Positions 9,967-18,764 are shown, counted from the stretch's first letter. The stretch: DNA of 64,000 bases from Spirosoma aureum (GCF_011604685.1 NZ_CP050063.1:3742501-3806500); one strand, 5' to 3'. Numbers and translations are program-made. The notes: generated from the sequence alone by a model not told the origin.

Positions 9967-11391
9967 TTATTTCGTAGTCAGTTTAATGAAATTGGTCAAG
10001 TCACCTTCGGCAGCGGATTTAAGTAGGAGCGCCCGCCAGACATTATTGGTCGTGACGAACTGGTCGATCTCAGCCCGGTTCAACAAGGTAAACGCCTGGG
10101 TAAATTCGTACACGTTCGATAGGCCTGCCGTGTACCGGGCCTGCGCCTGTTCATAGGCTGCCCGTGCCGCCCCCAATTGGACGGGGGCCTGCTGAGCTGC
10201 CTCGTAAGCGTTCTGAATCTGCAGATCGGCTGTTTGCTGTTCGGCTTTGATGCGGAGCACTTCCTGATCATACTGGTATTGATCCCCCTGCGTCCGCATG
10301 ACTTGCGCCTTGGTTTCCTGACGGGTCCGAAACAGATCACTGAAGCGCCAAAATGTACTCACGCCCACAAAATAGTTAGCCACCCGGAACGGTAAACCGG
10401 CCCCCAGCGATGGGTTATAAATGAAATTGCCTTCTGGGGTGGTGTTATCGCTGATCCCCGATCCCCTGGCCCAGAATGAGCCATTCAAAGCAATAGCGGG
10501 TAAATAGGATTTTCGGATAGCTTCCACACGGGCCTGGCTAAACTCAATCTGCCGTCGGAAGTAGGACAATACCGGATGATTGGCCAGCTTTTCGGCTGAA
10601 AACTGGAAATCGGGGGGTAAGGCAACCTGAAAGGTGTTGGTATCCAGCCGGAACGTCGAACCAGGCAAGCCCATAAACTCGCCCAGTTGCACCCGTTGCT
10701 GCTGGGCTATTCGGCGACTCTCAATCAGTAGCAGCCGGGCTTTAGCTACTTCGGCATCGGCCAGTACACTATCAACACCGGGCCGTCTGCCCGAGCGGGT
10801 ATTGGCCTGCATCACGGTCCGGAAAGCGTCGATCCGGGCTAGATTAGCTGCCTGCACTTTGACCGTCTGGTCGATAATCAATGCCATCAGGTAGGTATCG
10901 GCCACGCGAACCCGGTGAACGAACAGTTCCTGATAATAATCGGCATTCGCCCGCTGAATCGCCGATTTGGACAACGCTAGTTCGGCTTTGTTACGACCAA
11001 AGGTGATCGCCTTCCAGTTAACGTTTAGGGAGCTTAAACTGCCCCATACTGCATCGGTTGTTGGTCCATTGGCTTTAACCCCGCTGGAAACTGAATTGGT
11101 CGACCCTTCATTAGGAAAGGTAGCCCCCCGTACATTATTGGACGTCCCGTACAAGGCCTGTGCCTGAAACGAGGCAACGGGCAAAAAACTGGCTTTCCGC
11201 GCAGCCAGATCCGCTTGTGTTGCCTGGGTTTCGGTGAGTTTATTTTTAATGGATGGGTAATTCTGCACGGCCAGATCAAGTGCTCTGGCAAGCGTCAGGA
11301 CGGAATCAACGGGATTAGTTTGAGCCGACACAATGCCAGCGCTGATCAGCAGCAGGCCAGTAAGCCATCGACTTGGCAACGAGATGTTCAT
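9967..11391 (-). CDS. TolC-family outer-membrane efflux protein
   Basis: A 474-residue protein with a signal peptide (WLTGLLLISAGIVSAQ) and two repeats of the outer-membrane efflux fold. Features include ALDLAVQNYPSIKNKLTETQ near the N-terminus, long helical stretches rich in Ala/Gln and ending ARYTAGLSNVYEFTQAFTLL, the hallmark of the second repeat. It forms the outer-membrane exit duct for the adjacent RND pump. The gene order, small membrane protein, channel, pump, adaptor, is compact on one strand (57, 11 and 95 bp gaps), so one transcript is likely. Confidence 0.92.
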   Translation of the reverse strand: MNISLPSRWLTGLLLISAGIVSAQTNPVDSVLTLARALDLAVQNYPSIKNKLTETQATQADLAARKASFLPVASFQAQALYGTSNNVRGATFPNEGSTNSVSSGVKANGPTTDAVWGSLSSLNVNWKAITFGRNKAELALSKSAIQRANADYYQELFVHRVRVADTYLMALIIDQTVKVQAANLARIDAFRTVMQANTRSGRRPGVDSVLADAEVAKARLLLIESRRIAQQQRVQLGEFMGLPGSTFRLDTNTFQVALPPDFQFSAEKLANHPVLSYFRRQIEFSQARVEAIRKSYLPAIALNGSFWARGSGISDNTTPEGNFIYNPSLGAGLPFRVANYFVGVSTFWRFSDLFRTRQETKAQVMRTQGDQYQYDQEVLRIKAEQQTADLQIQNAYEAAQQAPVQLGAARAAYEQAQARYTAGLSNVYEFTQAFTLLNRAEIDQFVTTNNVWRALLLKSAAEGDLTNFIKLTTK

Positions 11392-11448
11392 AAACGAGAC
11401 GTATCAGGGTGAACCAGGAATACCTTAGAAATCAGCTAGCCACGTCGA

Positions 11449-11724
11449 TTAGGGTCCTTGTTGGCTGGACAAGGTAGAGTACCTAGTAATCGCCGACCGT
11501 TGTTTGAGCACGGCGATGAGGCTATCTTTTCGGGTGTTTTCCTGACTACAGCTGGCTAATTGCTGGAGCAACTGAGTGGATTCAGCTTCCCGGTCCACGA
11601 CCTCCCCATCGGGTGGCCAGAAGGCACTCCGGCTATACAACTGGTAGATGTTTACGCCCAGTGATGCCAGGAGCGCGATCCCCAGAATAAGCACAAAGAA
11701 ATTAGTGGAGGCAGTTCGCTTCAT
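11449..11724 (-). CDS. small single-pass membrane protein of the efflux operon
   Basis: A 91-residue protein with one N-terminal membrane helix (FFVLILGIALLASLGVNIY) and a short, acidic, Gln/Ser-rich tail that is probably periplasmic and partly helical. I do not recognise a family. Its position, 115 bp after the sensor-kinase gene and 57 bp before the TolC-like gene on the same strand, suggests an accessory part or leader gene of the efflux system. No catalytic motif is seen. Confidence 0.7.
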   Translation of the reverse strand: MKRTASTNFFVLILGIALLASLGVNIYQLYSRSAFWPPDGEVVDREAESTQLLQQLASCSQENTRKDSLIAVLKQRSAITRYSTLSSQQGP

Positions 11725-11839
11725 AACCCGATCGACGTTTAAGCCCGGGACAAAGATGATGGTGCGGGATTAGAGCCGTCTTAGGCGGAGATTAGAATTC
11801 ATTAGAATGGGGAATTCAGGGGCTAATCGAAACGTCAAG

Positions 11840-13228
11840 CTAAGCCGCCCGAAGGGCTTTGGCATCATAAGCGGGTAGTTCGATGCGCACGATGGTACCT
11901 GTCGCTGGGGATGAAACCAGGCTTATTTTGCCCTGATGACGCAGAATGATCTGCTGGGTGATGGCCAGCCCTACGCCAAACCCCTCCGCCTGCCCCGCAT
12001 TTTGCCCCCGGTACAAGGGTTCGAACACATGGGGTTGATCGTCGAGAGGAATACCGATGCCCTGATCGGTAACGGTGATGACGTGTTGGGCACTGGCCGG
12101 CTGGGTGAACAGATCGACCAAAACGACCTGCCGGGAGTATTTGCAGGCATTGTCGATGACGTTTTGCAGGGCCGTCGTCAGCAGGATTTCATTGCCCATG
12201 ACCTCGAAAAAATCGTCGGCGGGCATCTGCCCAAACTGAAACGAAACGGTACAGTCGGCTCGCTTCTGCTTGACCTGACTAACCGCGCTCATCACGCATT
12301 CCTCCAGTCGAATCGGGCTCATGGCCAGCGAACCGTCGCCCGTGTTGGCTAGCTTCAAGAGGCTATTGGTCAACTTGACCAGCTTGGTCAGTTCCCGCAT
12401 GGCCACCTCCATACTGATTCGCCAGTCGGCGGGATTGGTATCGTACTGGTGGGAGGTTTCGAGAGTACCCAGCACGGTCGTTAAGGGCGTACGCAGTTCA
12501 TGGGAGGCATGGGAAACGAACTGCCGCTGGTTCTCGAAGGTGGTTTGAAGCTGGGTTAATAACTGGTTGAAGGTCATGGCCAGCTGGGCAATTTCATCGG
12601 TTTGGTTGCCTTCATTCAATCGAAACGTCAAATGGGCGTCGGCCTGTACGCCCCTAACCCGGCTGACCATGTTGGCAAGGGGACGCAAAAACAGGCCCAC
12701 AAAGTACCAGCCCGAAATCATGATCAGCAAAAAGCCCCCCAGATTAGCGACGAGCAAAATAACCAGCAGGTTCTGTTGTTTGGAATGGCCCAGTCGGTCA
12801 TAACCCGTTACAAAGATGGAATAGGGCAGGTCCCGGTCCCGGTACACGATTCCAACGCCTTCGTTGCGGTTGATGGTAAATTGAATGGAGGTTTGTTTGG
12901 CCAGTGCCGGAATGAAGCGGGCTTCTTTTTGCACGTAAGCGGGCGCCTGGTTGGTAAACACCAAGTTGCCTTGCTGATCAAAAATGCTGATATGCTCTTC
13001 GGTGAGGGTTTGCAGATCCGTGGCATTCAGGGCGCGATCCAGAACGCCTTGGCTGGAATGACGGGAAATCATGACCCGCCCAAATAGCCGGGCTTTGCCC
13101 TGCAAACGTACTGTAAATCCCTGCTCCCGGTAAACCGAGTAAAAGGTGTAGACAAAGCTGGTAAAGGCAATCTGGATGGCCAGACCGATCGCCGTAAAGA
13201 GGATCGTTAATTTATGTCGGATTAACAT
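11840..13228 (-). CDS. sensor histidine kinase of the efflux operon
   Basis: A 462-residue membrane kinase. A first membrane helix at residues 8-30 is followed by a periplasmic sensor of about 120 residues and a second helix near 153-180. A HAMP linker (LRPLANMVSRVRG) precedes the HisKA box HASHELRTPLTT with phospho-acceptor His243. An HATPase domain has the N box (NVIDNACKYS), G1 (DQGIGIP) and G2 (GFGVGLAI). It is 25 bp downstream of its response-regulator gene. Together they probably sense an envelope stress or toxic compound and control the RND genes that follow. Confidence 0.93.
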   Translation of the reverse strand: MLIRHKLTILFTAIGLAIQIAFTSFVYTFYSVYREQGFTVRLQGKARLFGRVMISRHSSQGVLDRALNATDLQTLTEEHISIFDQQGNLVFTNQAPAYVQKEARFIPALAKQTSIQFTINRNEGVGIVYRDRDLPYSIFVTGYDRLGHSKQQNLLVILLVANLGGFLLIMISGWYFVGLFLRPLANMVSRVRGVQADAHLTFRLNEGNQTDEIAQLAMTFNQLLTQLQTTFENQRQFVSHASHELRTPLTTVLGTLETSHQYDTNPADWRISMEVAMRELTKLVKLTNSLLKLANTGDGSLAMSPIRLEECVMSAVSQVKQKRADCTVSFQFGQMPADDFFEVMGNEILLTTALQNVIDNACKYSRQVVLVDLFTQPASAQHVITVTDQGIGIPLDDQPHVFEPLYRGQNAGQAEGFGVGLAITQQIILRHQGKISLVSSPATGTIVRIELPAYDAKALRAA

Positions 13229-13253
13229 GACCGTCGGCGACGTTTACATTCGG

Positions 13254-13925
13254 TTAGGATTCATGTAGCGAGTAGCCCATGCCGATTACAGTGTGTAAGA
13301 GTTTGGAGGAAAACTCCTTATCGATCTTCTTGCGGAGGTAGTTAATGTAGACATCAATGACATTGGTATTAGAATCAAAGTCCGTATCCCAGACCCGTTC
13401 GGCCAGTTCGGCGCGGGAAATGATTTTGCCTTTATGCAGCAGCATGTATTCCAGCAAGGCAAACTCTTTGGATGTTAACTCAATGCGTTTTTCGGCGCGG
13501 GTAACCACTTTCGTATCTAAATTCAGGGTTAGATCGGCCAAGCGCAAGACAGTAGAATGACGAAGCACATGGCGTTTTGTAATGGCTCGAATCCGCAGCA
13601 GCAGTTCCTTAAAGGCAAAGGGTTTGGGCAGGTAATCATCCGCCCCCGCGTCAAAGCCTTTAACTTTATCATCTAGGGTATCCAGCGCCGTCAGCATCAG
13701 AACCGGGGTTCGTTCGTTCTCCCGTTTAATGAGCCGACACAGGTCAAACCCGTTTAAGGAAGGTAGGTTCACGTCTAGAATAACGGCATCATACTCATTT
13801 TTCTGGAATAGTTGTTTGCCGACGTAACCATCATAGGCGAGGTCGGTACTAAAGGATTCGGCCTCCAGTCCTTTTTTGATAAATGACGCTAAACTAACTT
13901 CGTCTTCAACGAGCAATATCTTCAT
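13254..13925 (-). CDS. OmpR-family response regulator
   Basis: A 223-residue protein with a receiver domain (acidic pocket Glu7/Asp8, phospho-acceptor Asp51 in VILDVNLP, Thr79, Lys101 in LPKPF) and a winged-helix OmpR/PhoB output domain (ELTSKEFALLEYMLLHKG, then NVIDVYINYLRKKID). It is the first gene of the minus-strand efflux operon and likely activates it. The start ATG is at 13,923-13,925. The 95-bp gap to the divergent Crp-like gene should hold both promoters. Confidence 0.95.
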   Translation of the reverse strand: MKILLVEDEVSLASFIKKGLEAESFSTDLAYDGYVGKQLFQKNEYDAVILDVNLPSLNGFDLCRLIKRENERTPVLMLTALDTLDDKVKGFDAGADDYLPKPFAFKELLLRIRAITKRHVLRHSTVLRLADLTLNLDTKVVTRAEKRIELTSKEFALLEYMLLHKGKIISRAELAERVWDTDFDSNTNVIDVYINYLRKKIDKEFSSKLLHTVIGMGYSLHES

Positions 13926-14020
13926 AACTTGATTACCTGGCCATTCAGACCGCCAAAGTAAGGATATAACATTTAAACGGATTATATGTCTAGCTACCCC
14001 TCAACTAATAACCTCCTGCT

Positions 14021-14584
14021 ATGCGAAGTCAGTATATTGCCATGAATCAAGTAATGCCGCTACAGGAAGACGCCTGGCTCCTCCTTAGGAACGTACTGAT
14101 TGAGCATCAACTACCGAAAGGTGATCTACTCCTGCAACCTGGTCAGGTATGCAAACATATCTTTTTTCTTCAGACAGGGCTGATGCGAAGTTTCTACCTC
14201 AAGGATGGCGAGGAACGAAATGTGGCCTTTACACTCGAAAATGGCTTTGTTACGGATCTAAAAAGCCTACGCTCAGCGCAACCTTCCGAACTTAGTATTC
14301 AGGCACTTGAACCCTCAACCCTGTTTAGCATGCCTAAAAACGACTTACTCCAGTTGTATGAGCAGTCACATCAACTAGAATCTTTTGGTCGACGGCTATT
14401 AGAAACCCTGCTGGAAGAGCAGGAAGACTATGCGGCCTGGTTTACACTTTATTCCGCCAAAGAAAGGTATAATCAACTGCTTAAAAAGCAACCGGCTTTA
14501 GTACAACGCGTTTCCCTGGGCCATTTAGCCTCTTTTTTGGGTATTCGACGGGAAACGTTGAGCCGAATTCGGAAACTGAAGTAG
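14021..14584 (+). CDS. Crp/Fnr-family transcription regulator
   Basis: A 187-residue protein with an N-terminal cyclic-nucleotide-binding-like beta roll (LPKGDLLLQPGQVCKHIFFL, ENGFVTDLKSL) and a short C-terminal helix-turn-helix (VSLGHLASFLGIRRETLSRIR). This is the common Bacteroidota type, whose ligand is usually not cAMP. Two in-frame starts are possible, 14,021 and 14,042; the longer one is given. The next gene follows 77 bp downstream, suggesting a regulator-target pair. Confidence 0.88.
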   Translation: MRSQYIAMNQVMPLQEDAWLLLRNVLIEHQLPKGDLLLQPGQVCKHIFFLQTGLMRSFYLKDGEERNVAFTLENGFVTDLKSLRSAQPSELSIQALEPSTLFSMPKNDLLQLYEQSHQLESFGRRLLETLLEEQEDYAAWFTLYSAKERYNQLLKKQPALVQRVSLGHLASFLGIRRETLSRIRKLK

Positions 14585-14661
14585 GGAGTCTTTTTTGACT
14601 TTTGTCACAGATTTTCAGTGAACCGTCCAGCTATTTTTGCCTAAACAAAAAAAACTACGCA

Positions 14662-15096
14662 ATGGACAGTCATCAAATCAAACAACTGGTCGCAAACTTT
14701 ATCGAGGCCATCTGGAATCAACAGCAATACGAAAAACTGGATTTGTATCTGCATCCGGCTTACGTCGACCATTCACTCCCATCGATGCTATCCCCAAACG
14801 GTTCAGGTCTGATCAACTGGATTCAGGCAACCAGCCAGTCATTTCTGCATCAGACATTCATTGACGACCAGGTTACAGAAGCCAGTAAGACAATCCTGAA
14901 GATTACCATGCAAATGACGCATGTAGGAACCTGGCGGGATATTGAACCAACAGGTGCTGAGGTTAGCACGACTGGCTACCGGTTTTATCGAGTAGCGGAT
15001 GGAAAAATTATTGAACATTGGGCTGCGATTGACGGTACAACCTTAGAAAATCAGCTTAAGCAGCAGATTAATCAGGGATGCAAGCTCCCCGAATAG
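14662..15096 (+). CDS. SnoaL-like / ester cyclase family protein
   Basis: A 144-residue protein from ATG 14,662 (MDSHQIKQLVANF); the frame is open further upstream, but those residues look like untranslated leader. The pattern of a small alpha+beta barrel is typical of SnoaL-like polyketide cyclases: NFIEAIWNQQQYEKLDLYLH, YVDHSLP, THVGTWRDIEPTGAEV and IIEHWAAIDG. Members are often uncharacterised stress or detoxification proteins, and no substrate can be inferred. It probably shares a transcript with the Crp/Fnr-like gene. Confidence 0.8.
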   Translation: MDSHQIKQLVANFIEAIWNQQQYEKLDLYLHPAYVDHSLPSMLSPNGSGLINWIQATSQSFLHQTFIDDQVTEASKTILKITMQMTHVGTWRDIEPTGAEVSTTGYRFYRVADGKIIEHWAAIDGTTLENQLKQQINQGCKLPE

Positions 15097-15175
15097 GGCA
15101 TTTGATTGGAATCTTTCGAATTTAAGCACTCTCAACCGATTACCGATTTTGCCCCGTTCGCCAGTACTTCTTCAA

Positions 15176-15640
15176 TCAGTCAATGAACCAAATGTCAGCG
15201 TTCTTAATCGTATTTCGTACGTCACTAATTTCTTTGCCTGTCTCAATCGTAATCGCCCGTGACTTACTGATGCTCAGGATTTGGGAAGAATAAAGACTTC
15301 GATGCCCGAACATCAGAAACGCAATGACACAGGACACCGAGGCATAAGGGGCTACCGCTGCGCCAAACAACTTAATAGCCAGAATACTCGACGCAATAGG
15401 GGTATTAGTGGTATCCGCCAGCAGACTCACAAAACCAATGGTGGCAAATGTACCCGGATACGCCCCAACTGTATGGCCAAAGAAACTATCCGCCGTAGCG
15501 CCGATATATAATACCGGGGTAATGACACTACCGCTCCGGCTAATACTCAGCGTAATAATGGTGAACAGCGCTTTCAGGATGAATGCGTACTCCAATACGG
15601 ATGCCCCTTTTATACTTCCTTCCATCAAATTAAGTCCTAG
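15176..15640 (-). pseudogene. ClC-type chloride channel, N-terminally truncated by an IS
   Basis: About 155 residues of the C-terminal half of a voltage-gated chloride channel/antiporter (KALFTIITLSISRSGSVITP, YIGATADSFFGHTVG, a TTNTPIASSILAIKLFG segment) end normally at 15,176. On the N-terminal side the reading frame is cut exactly where an IS3-type terminal sequence (TGTACGTCGTC) begins at 15,641. The ion-pathway residues of the N-terminal half are missing, so the product should be inactive. The other half is not in this window, implying deletion or rearrangement with the IS insertion. Confidence 0.8.
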
Positions 15641-15672
15641 TGTACGTCGTCAAATGAAAGTGGACAAAAGAG

Positions 15673-15688
15673 CCGGGCCGCCGGGCGG
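15673..15688 (-). repeat. GC-rich 16-bp hairpin insert (IS3-type left end, copy 1)
   Basis: In the minus orientation this is ccgc-CCGG-CGGC-CCGG: prefix, arm, loop, complementary arm. The same unit lies at the same place in the second copy of this IS end (42,371-42,386), so it entered before the copies separated. Confidence 0.6.
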
Positions 15689-15867
15689 TGAAAATGAGGA
15701 GAGACAATTTCCTAAATTGTTTCACTTAAATCACCTTGGTAATGTCTAATTCAACCAAAAAATCCCCGCCTAACCGTTCCAAAACGGCCCACTCTGCTTC
15801 AACTACTACCTCAGAGCGCAAGCCGGCTCTATCTATTATCAAAGACATTCAACCGGACGCCGGCCTT

Positions 15868-16075
15868 TAGCTTTGTCCTTCGATTAAAATCCTATATTTC
15901 TCGACCGTACCAACAGCTTCGGTGAACTTAGGACGCCGCCAGGTTAATGACCTTTCCCGCGAAGTAGTACCGAAGCTGTTTGGTTGGATATGCGCCAATT
16001 AGAATTGTAGGCATCAAGGCCTCCTAAAGGTATTAGCCGACTCCAATCGTGGTATACTCTCTTCCCTTTCCAACT
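15868..16075 (+). ncRNA. candidate bridge RNA of IS110 element A
   Basis: IS110 elements express a structured RNA from their non-coding leader that pairs with donor and target DNA. Here a perfect 12-bp stem (15,912-15,923 with 15,969-15,980, AACAGCTTCGGT and its complement) closes a 45-nt loop. The loop contains GGACGCCG (15,931-15,938), identical to the 8 nt at the element's own insertion site (15,855-15,862). Further on, TTAGAATT (15,999-16,006) equals the element's right end (17,142-17,149). The target and donor matches are seen in the sequence; RNA expression and function are inferred. Confidence 0.6.
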
Positions 16076-16081
16076 TTAGCT

Positions 16082-17113
16082 ATGGCATTTACTTCCTTTA
16101 TCGGCATCGACGTTTCCAAACTAACCATAGATGCGGCAATCTATGTATCGGCTAATGAACCCGTTTTTCATCAACAGTTTGAGAATCGGCCTTCAGGTTT
16201 TGGCAAACTGTTAGCATGGGTATATCAACATTGCGACAAGACCCAACTACTCTTCTGTTTAGAGCACACCGGTATATATGCCCTTCCTCTGTGTTGCTTT
16301 TTCACTCGGCATAAACTTAGCTACTCGCTTCAATCGGCCCTTCATGTGAAACGATCGATGGGGATTCAGCGAGCGAAAAATGACAAGGCTGATGCACGCA
16401 TGTTGGCTCGATTCGCTTATTTATACCGCGATGAAATCAAGCCATCTCAACTACCCTCCAAGACACTGCTCAAAATCCAGCATCTGCTGGCTTACCGGCA
16501 GCGGTTAGTCAAAAATAAAGTGGCTTTGGAGGTAGCAGCCAAAGAATTAGCCAATTTCGTTGATAAGGAGTTCAGTAACAGCATCATCCGAGATAGCCAA
16601 AAACATATTGCTCAATTAGTGGCCAGTATACAGTTAGTAGATAAGCAACTGCGAACAGTGATTGCTGAAGACCAGGAGGTGCATCGGACTTATCAGCTAG
16701 CTACGTCAGTAACCGGTATCGGTTTGCAAACGGCGGCTTATTTATTGGTGCATACGCAGTGTTTCAAAAGCTTTGCCAACTGGCGCCAATTAGCCGCTCG
16801 GCGGTCCGATTGCTTTGCGGGTACCGCTCCTTTTACGTACTCGTCGGGTAGTAGTGTGCGCGGACGGAGCAAGCTGAGTAAGATTGGGCACATGAAATTG
16901 AAAGCGCTGCTGAGTAATGGAGCGAATGCGGCTATCCAATCGCCTAACGAGTTTGCGGACTACTATAACCGAAAGATCCTTGAGGGCAAACCTAAGTTAG
17001 TCGCTCTAAATGGAGTGCGCAATAAATTGATCAGTCGCGTATTCGCAGCCGTCCAACGAGGTACGCCTTACATCAAAAATCAGGTAGAGTATCGGCAAGC
17101 CGTTTCTTGTTAA
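16082..17113 (+). CDS. IS110-family transposase/recombinase A (with a 15-bp in-frame insert)
   Basis: A 343-residue protein from ATG 16,082 (MAFTSFIGIDVSK). The N-terminal DEDD/RuvC-like domain has FIGIDVSK and LFCLEHTGIY. The C-terminal transposase_20 domain has VTGIGLQTAAYLLVHTQCF and TAPFTYSSGSSVRGR with the serine of the recombinase active site. At 16,795-16,809 a 15-bp GC-rich unit adds five residues (about AARRSD between QL and CFAGTAPF), which are absent from the homologous places in elements B and C. The frame is kept, so the protein may still be made, but the insert sits next to the catalytic-serine region. Confidence 0.88.
   Translation: MAFTSFIGIDVSKLTIDAAIYVSANEPVFHQQFENRPSGFGKLLAWVYQHCDKTQLLFCLEHTGIYALPLCCFFTRHKLSYSLQSALHVKRSMGIQRAKNDKADARMLARFAYLYRDEIKPSQLPSKTLLKIQHLLAYRQRLVKNKVALEVAAKELANFVDKEFSNSIIRDSQKHIAQLVASIQLVDKQLRTVIAEDQEVHRTYQLATSVTGIGLQTAAYLLVHTQCFKSFANWRQLAARRSDCFAGTAPFTYSSGSSVRGRSKLSKIGHMKLKALLSNGANAAIQSPNEFADYYNRKILEGKPKLVALNGVRNKLISRVFAAVQRGTPYIKNQVEYRQAVSC
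16795..16809 (+). repeat. GC-rich 15-bp hairpin insert (IS110-A)
   Basis: The unit reads cgc-TCGG-CGGT-CCGA. It is one base shorter than the common 16-bp form, which keeps the transposase frame. Confidence 0.6.
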
Positions 17114-17302
17114 AATTCTATGGCAAACACTTGTTTTTAGCTTAGAATTCGCGGGACAGACTCGACGGCAATACACCGCTGAAGAAAAGATTCGCATTGT
17201 GCTGGAAGGGCTACAAGGCGAGCAGTCAGTCGCCGAGATTTGTCGACGAGAAGGACTCAATACCAACATTTATTATCGGTGGATCGGACCGATTTCTATG
17301 AT

Positions 17303-18329
17303 TCAAACAACTAATGGGGAATAAAAATCTTTATATTTTTCTCTACGCTGTACGCAAGCATAAACGCGATGAATCAGCTTATTGCAGATGTTATTAATCA
17401 CTAGCATCTCATTTTTGCCTTCAGCTGTTTTACGCACGTAATACGCTTTTAGCTCCTGAGAATGCTGGATGGCCGACATGGCTCCATTGTGCAGCAGGGC
17501 TTTCAAAGGCTTGTTGGCTTTATTACTGGTTTTAGCTTTGCCCCGATATTGCCCCGACGAATAGACAAAAGGTACCACCCCAGCGTGACAAGCCAACTTC
17601 TTCGGGTCAGTGATGGCTTTAAATTCATTAGTGATGATTAGCAGTTCGGTGGCGATGGCTGGGCCAATACCCTTGACCGATTGCACATATCCATGCAGTT
17701 CTTTTAAATAAGGGTGGTCGGCCGATGCCGTCATTCTCAATCGTGGCCGTAATCTCCACCTGGACCTGTTTGATGTCTTGAGTAAGGGCATTTAGCGTTT
17801 TCTGACACGATTTCTTGTCGGCGTTGTGGTCTTTTTTAGCGATAAAGCCATCCGAATCAGTCAGCGAAGACTGAAGCATTTTGCGCACTTTGACCAACCG
17901 GCTACGAGTGGCCGTCAACCGATCCAGTTGTTGAATGACCTCTCGTTTAGGCGTCCACAGACGAACTTCATCGCGATTTTTGTAGGCATATAACGCGATA
18001 CGCTGGGCATCTACTTTGTCATTTTTACCCCGAATCATGCCTAAGCTCTCTTTAATGTGGATAGGATGTTCTACCCAAACATTGGCCTGTTTGTGCTGGA
18101 AGAAACGTAGCAGATGATTGTTATAAATGCCCGTGTGCTCCATACAATACAGACTATTACTAAAACTAGCCTGTGGGTATTGAAGGGTTAAGTACTTGAT
18201 GAAGCTTTCAATACCTTTCTGGTCGTTGGAAGACTGATAATGAAACAACAATTTGTTAGCGACGATAACGGCCCAGTCCAGGGAGGCTTTGGAAATATCG
18301 ATACCGATGAAAAGCGCACAGGATTCCAT
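17303..18329 (-). pseudogene. IS110-family transposase B, frameshifted by a 16-bp GC-rich insert
   Basis: It starts at 18,329 (MESCALFIGIDISKASLDW) and runs to 17,303. The N-terminal RuvC-like part (FIGIDISK, LYCMEHTGIYN) and C-terminal part (VKGIGPAIATELLIITNEFK, HAGVVPFVYSSGQYRGK) are in different frames. The break is a 16-bp unit at 17,714-17,729. Removing it joins ATIEND to PYLKELHGY and gives 1,011 bp, 337 codons, matching the length of element C's intact protein. No other lesion is seen. Confidence 0.85.
17714..17729 (-). repeat. GC-rich 16-bp insert (IS110-B)
   Basis: On the minus strand it reads ggca-TCGG-CCGA-ccac. It contains a perfect TCGGCCGA palindrome and shares the GGCATCGG start with the unit in element C. 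It breaks the transposase frame. Confidence 0.6.
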
Positions 18330-18334
18330 ACTTT

Positions 18335-18585
18335 TGAATGAGTTTATGTTAGTACTCAAGCCAGTAGTCTGTTGCACACTCAATACCTTGCTCATGGGCC
18401 ATTAACCCGAATTTCTATTTGAGTCCTGTGCTTCAGTTGCCCAGTGGAGTCCTGAATCGATCCATGAGTCGCTAACTCAGCCGAAGACGGTAGGGTATCT
18501 CCACGGGCACTGGCTTGCTCTCACTTTGAGAGTATTCCAAGATAGGGCATTCTTGAAATCGTACAGCGGCTCAAATCTAAAGGCC
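18335..18585 (-). ncRNA. candidate bridge RNA of IS110 element B
   Basis: This is the non-coding leader between the element terminus and the transposase start. It holds a stem in which GTGGAG pairs with CTCCAC. The same GTGGAG occurs at the insertion site (CGGTGG|AGT), and a GGATCG motif matches the element's end next to the target. The matches are short (6-7 nt), so the assignment rests mainly on family knowledge and position. Confidence 0.45.
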
Positions 18586-18764
18586 GAAGCAGTAAAGAGT
18601 TCCTCGAAGCGGGCAAAAAGCGATTGGCGGGCGATACCACCCGAGAAGCTACCGCTCCCGAAGTACAGTCCATCAAGTCCGAAAATGAAGCTCTCAAACA
18701 GCTAGTAGCCGAGCTAAGCCTGGAAAATCGGGTATTAAAAAAAAGGTGGTCCGATTTCTATGGT

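Larger units (their letters stand above)
15863..17154 (+). mobile_element. IS110-family element A
   Basis: It is bounded by the two halves of the interrupted orfA (…GACGCCGG and ACAGACTCG…), with a shared GG at the junction. It has no terminal inverted repeats, as is usual for IS110, a ~220-nt non-coding left leader, the transposase gene and a short right end. Size is about 1.29 kb. Confidence 0.75.
17283..18590 (-). mobile_element. IS110-family element B
   Basis: It is inserted between codons TGG (17,280-17,282) and AGT (18,591) of the IS3-type orfA, which rejoin exactly in frame (YYRW|SKEFLEAG). It is 1,308 bp long, with the transposase on the minus strand and a ~260-nt leader at the right side. 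Its terminus beginning GGACCGATTTCTATG resembles that of element C, so B and C belong to one subgroup. Element A differs more. Confidence 0.78.
15738..18745 (+). pseudogene. IS3-family transposase orfA, interrupted by two IS110 elements and truncated at a third
   Basis: Its pieces are 15,738-15,862, 17,154-17,282 and 18,591-18,745. The joined product has a Ser/Lys-rich leader, a helix-turn-helix (KIRIVLEGLQGEQSVAEICR, GLNTNIYYRW) and a leucine-zipper-like helix (EVQSIKSENEALKQLVAELS), the usual plan of IS3 orfA proteins that bind the terminal repeats. Apart from the IS110 insertions I see no stop or frameshift, so the insertions are recent relative to decay. The catalytic orfB is absent. Confidence 0.75.
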
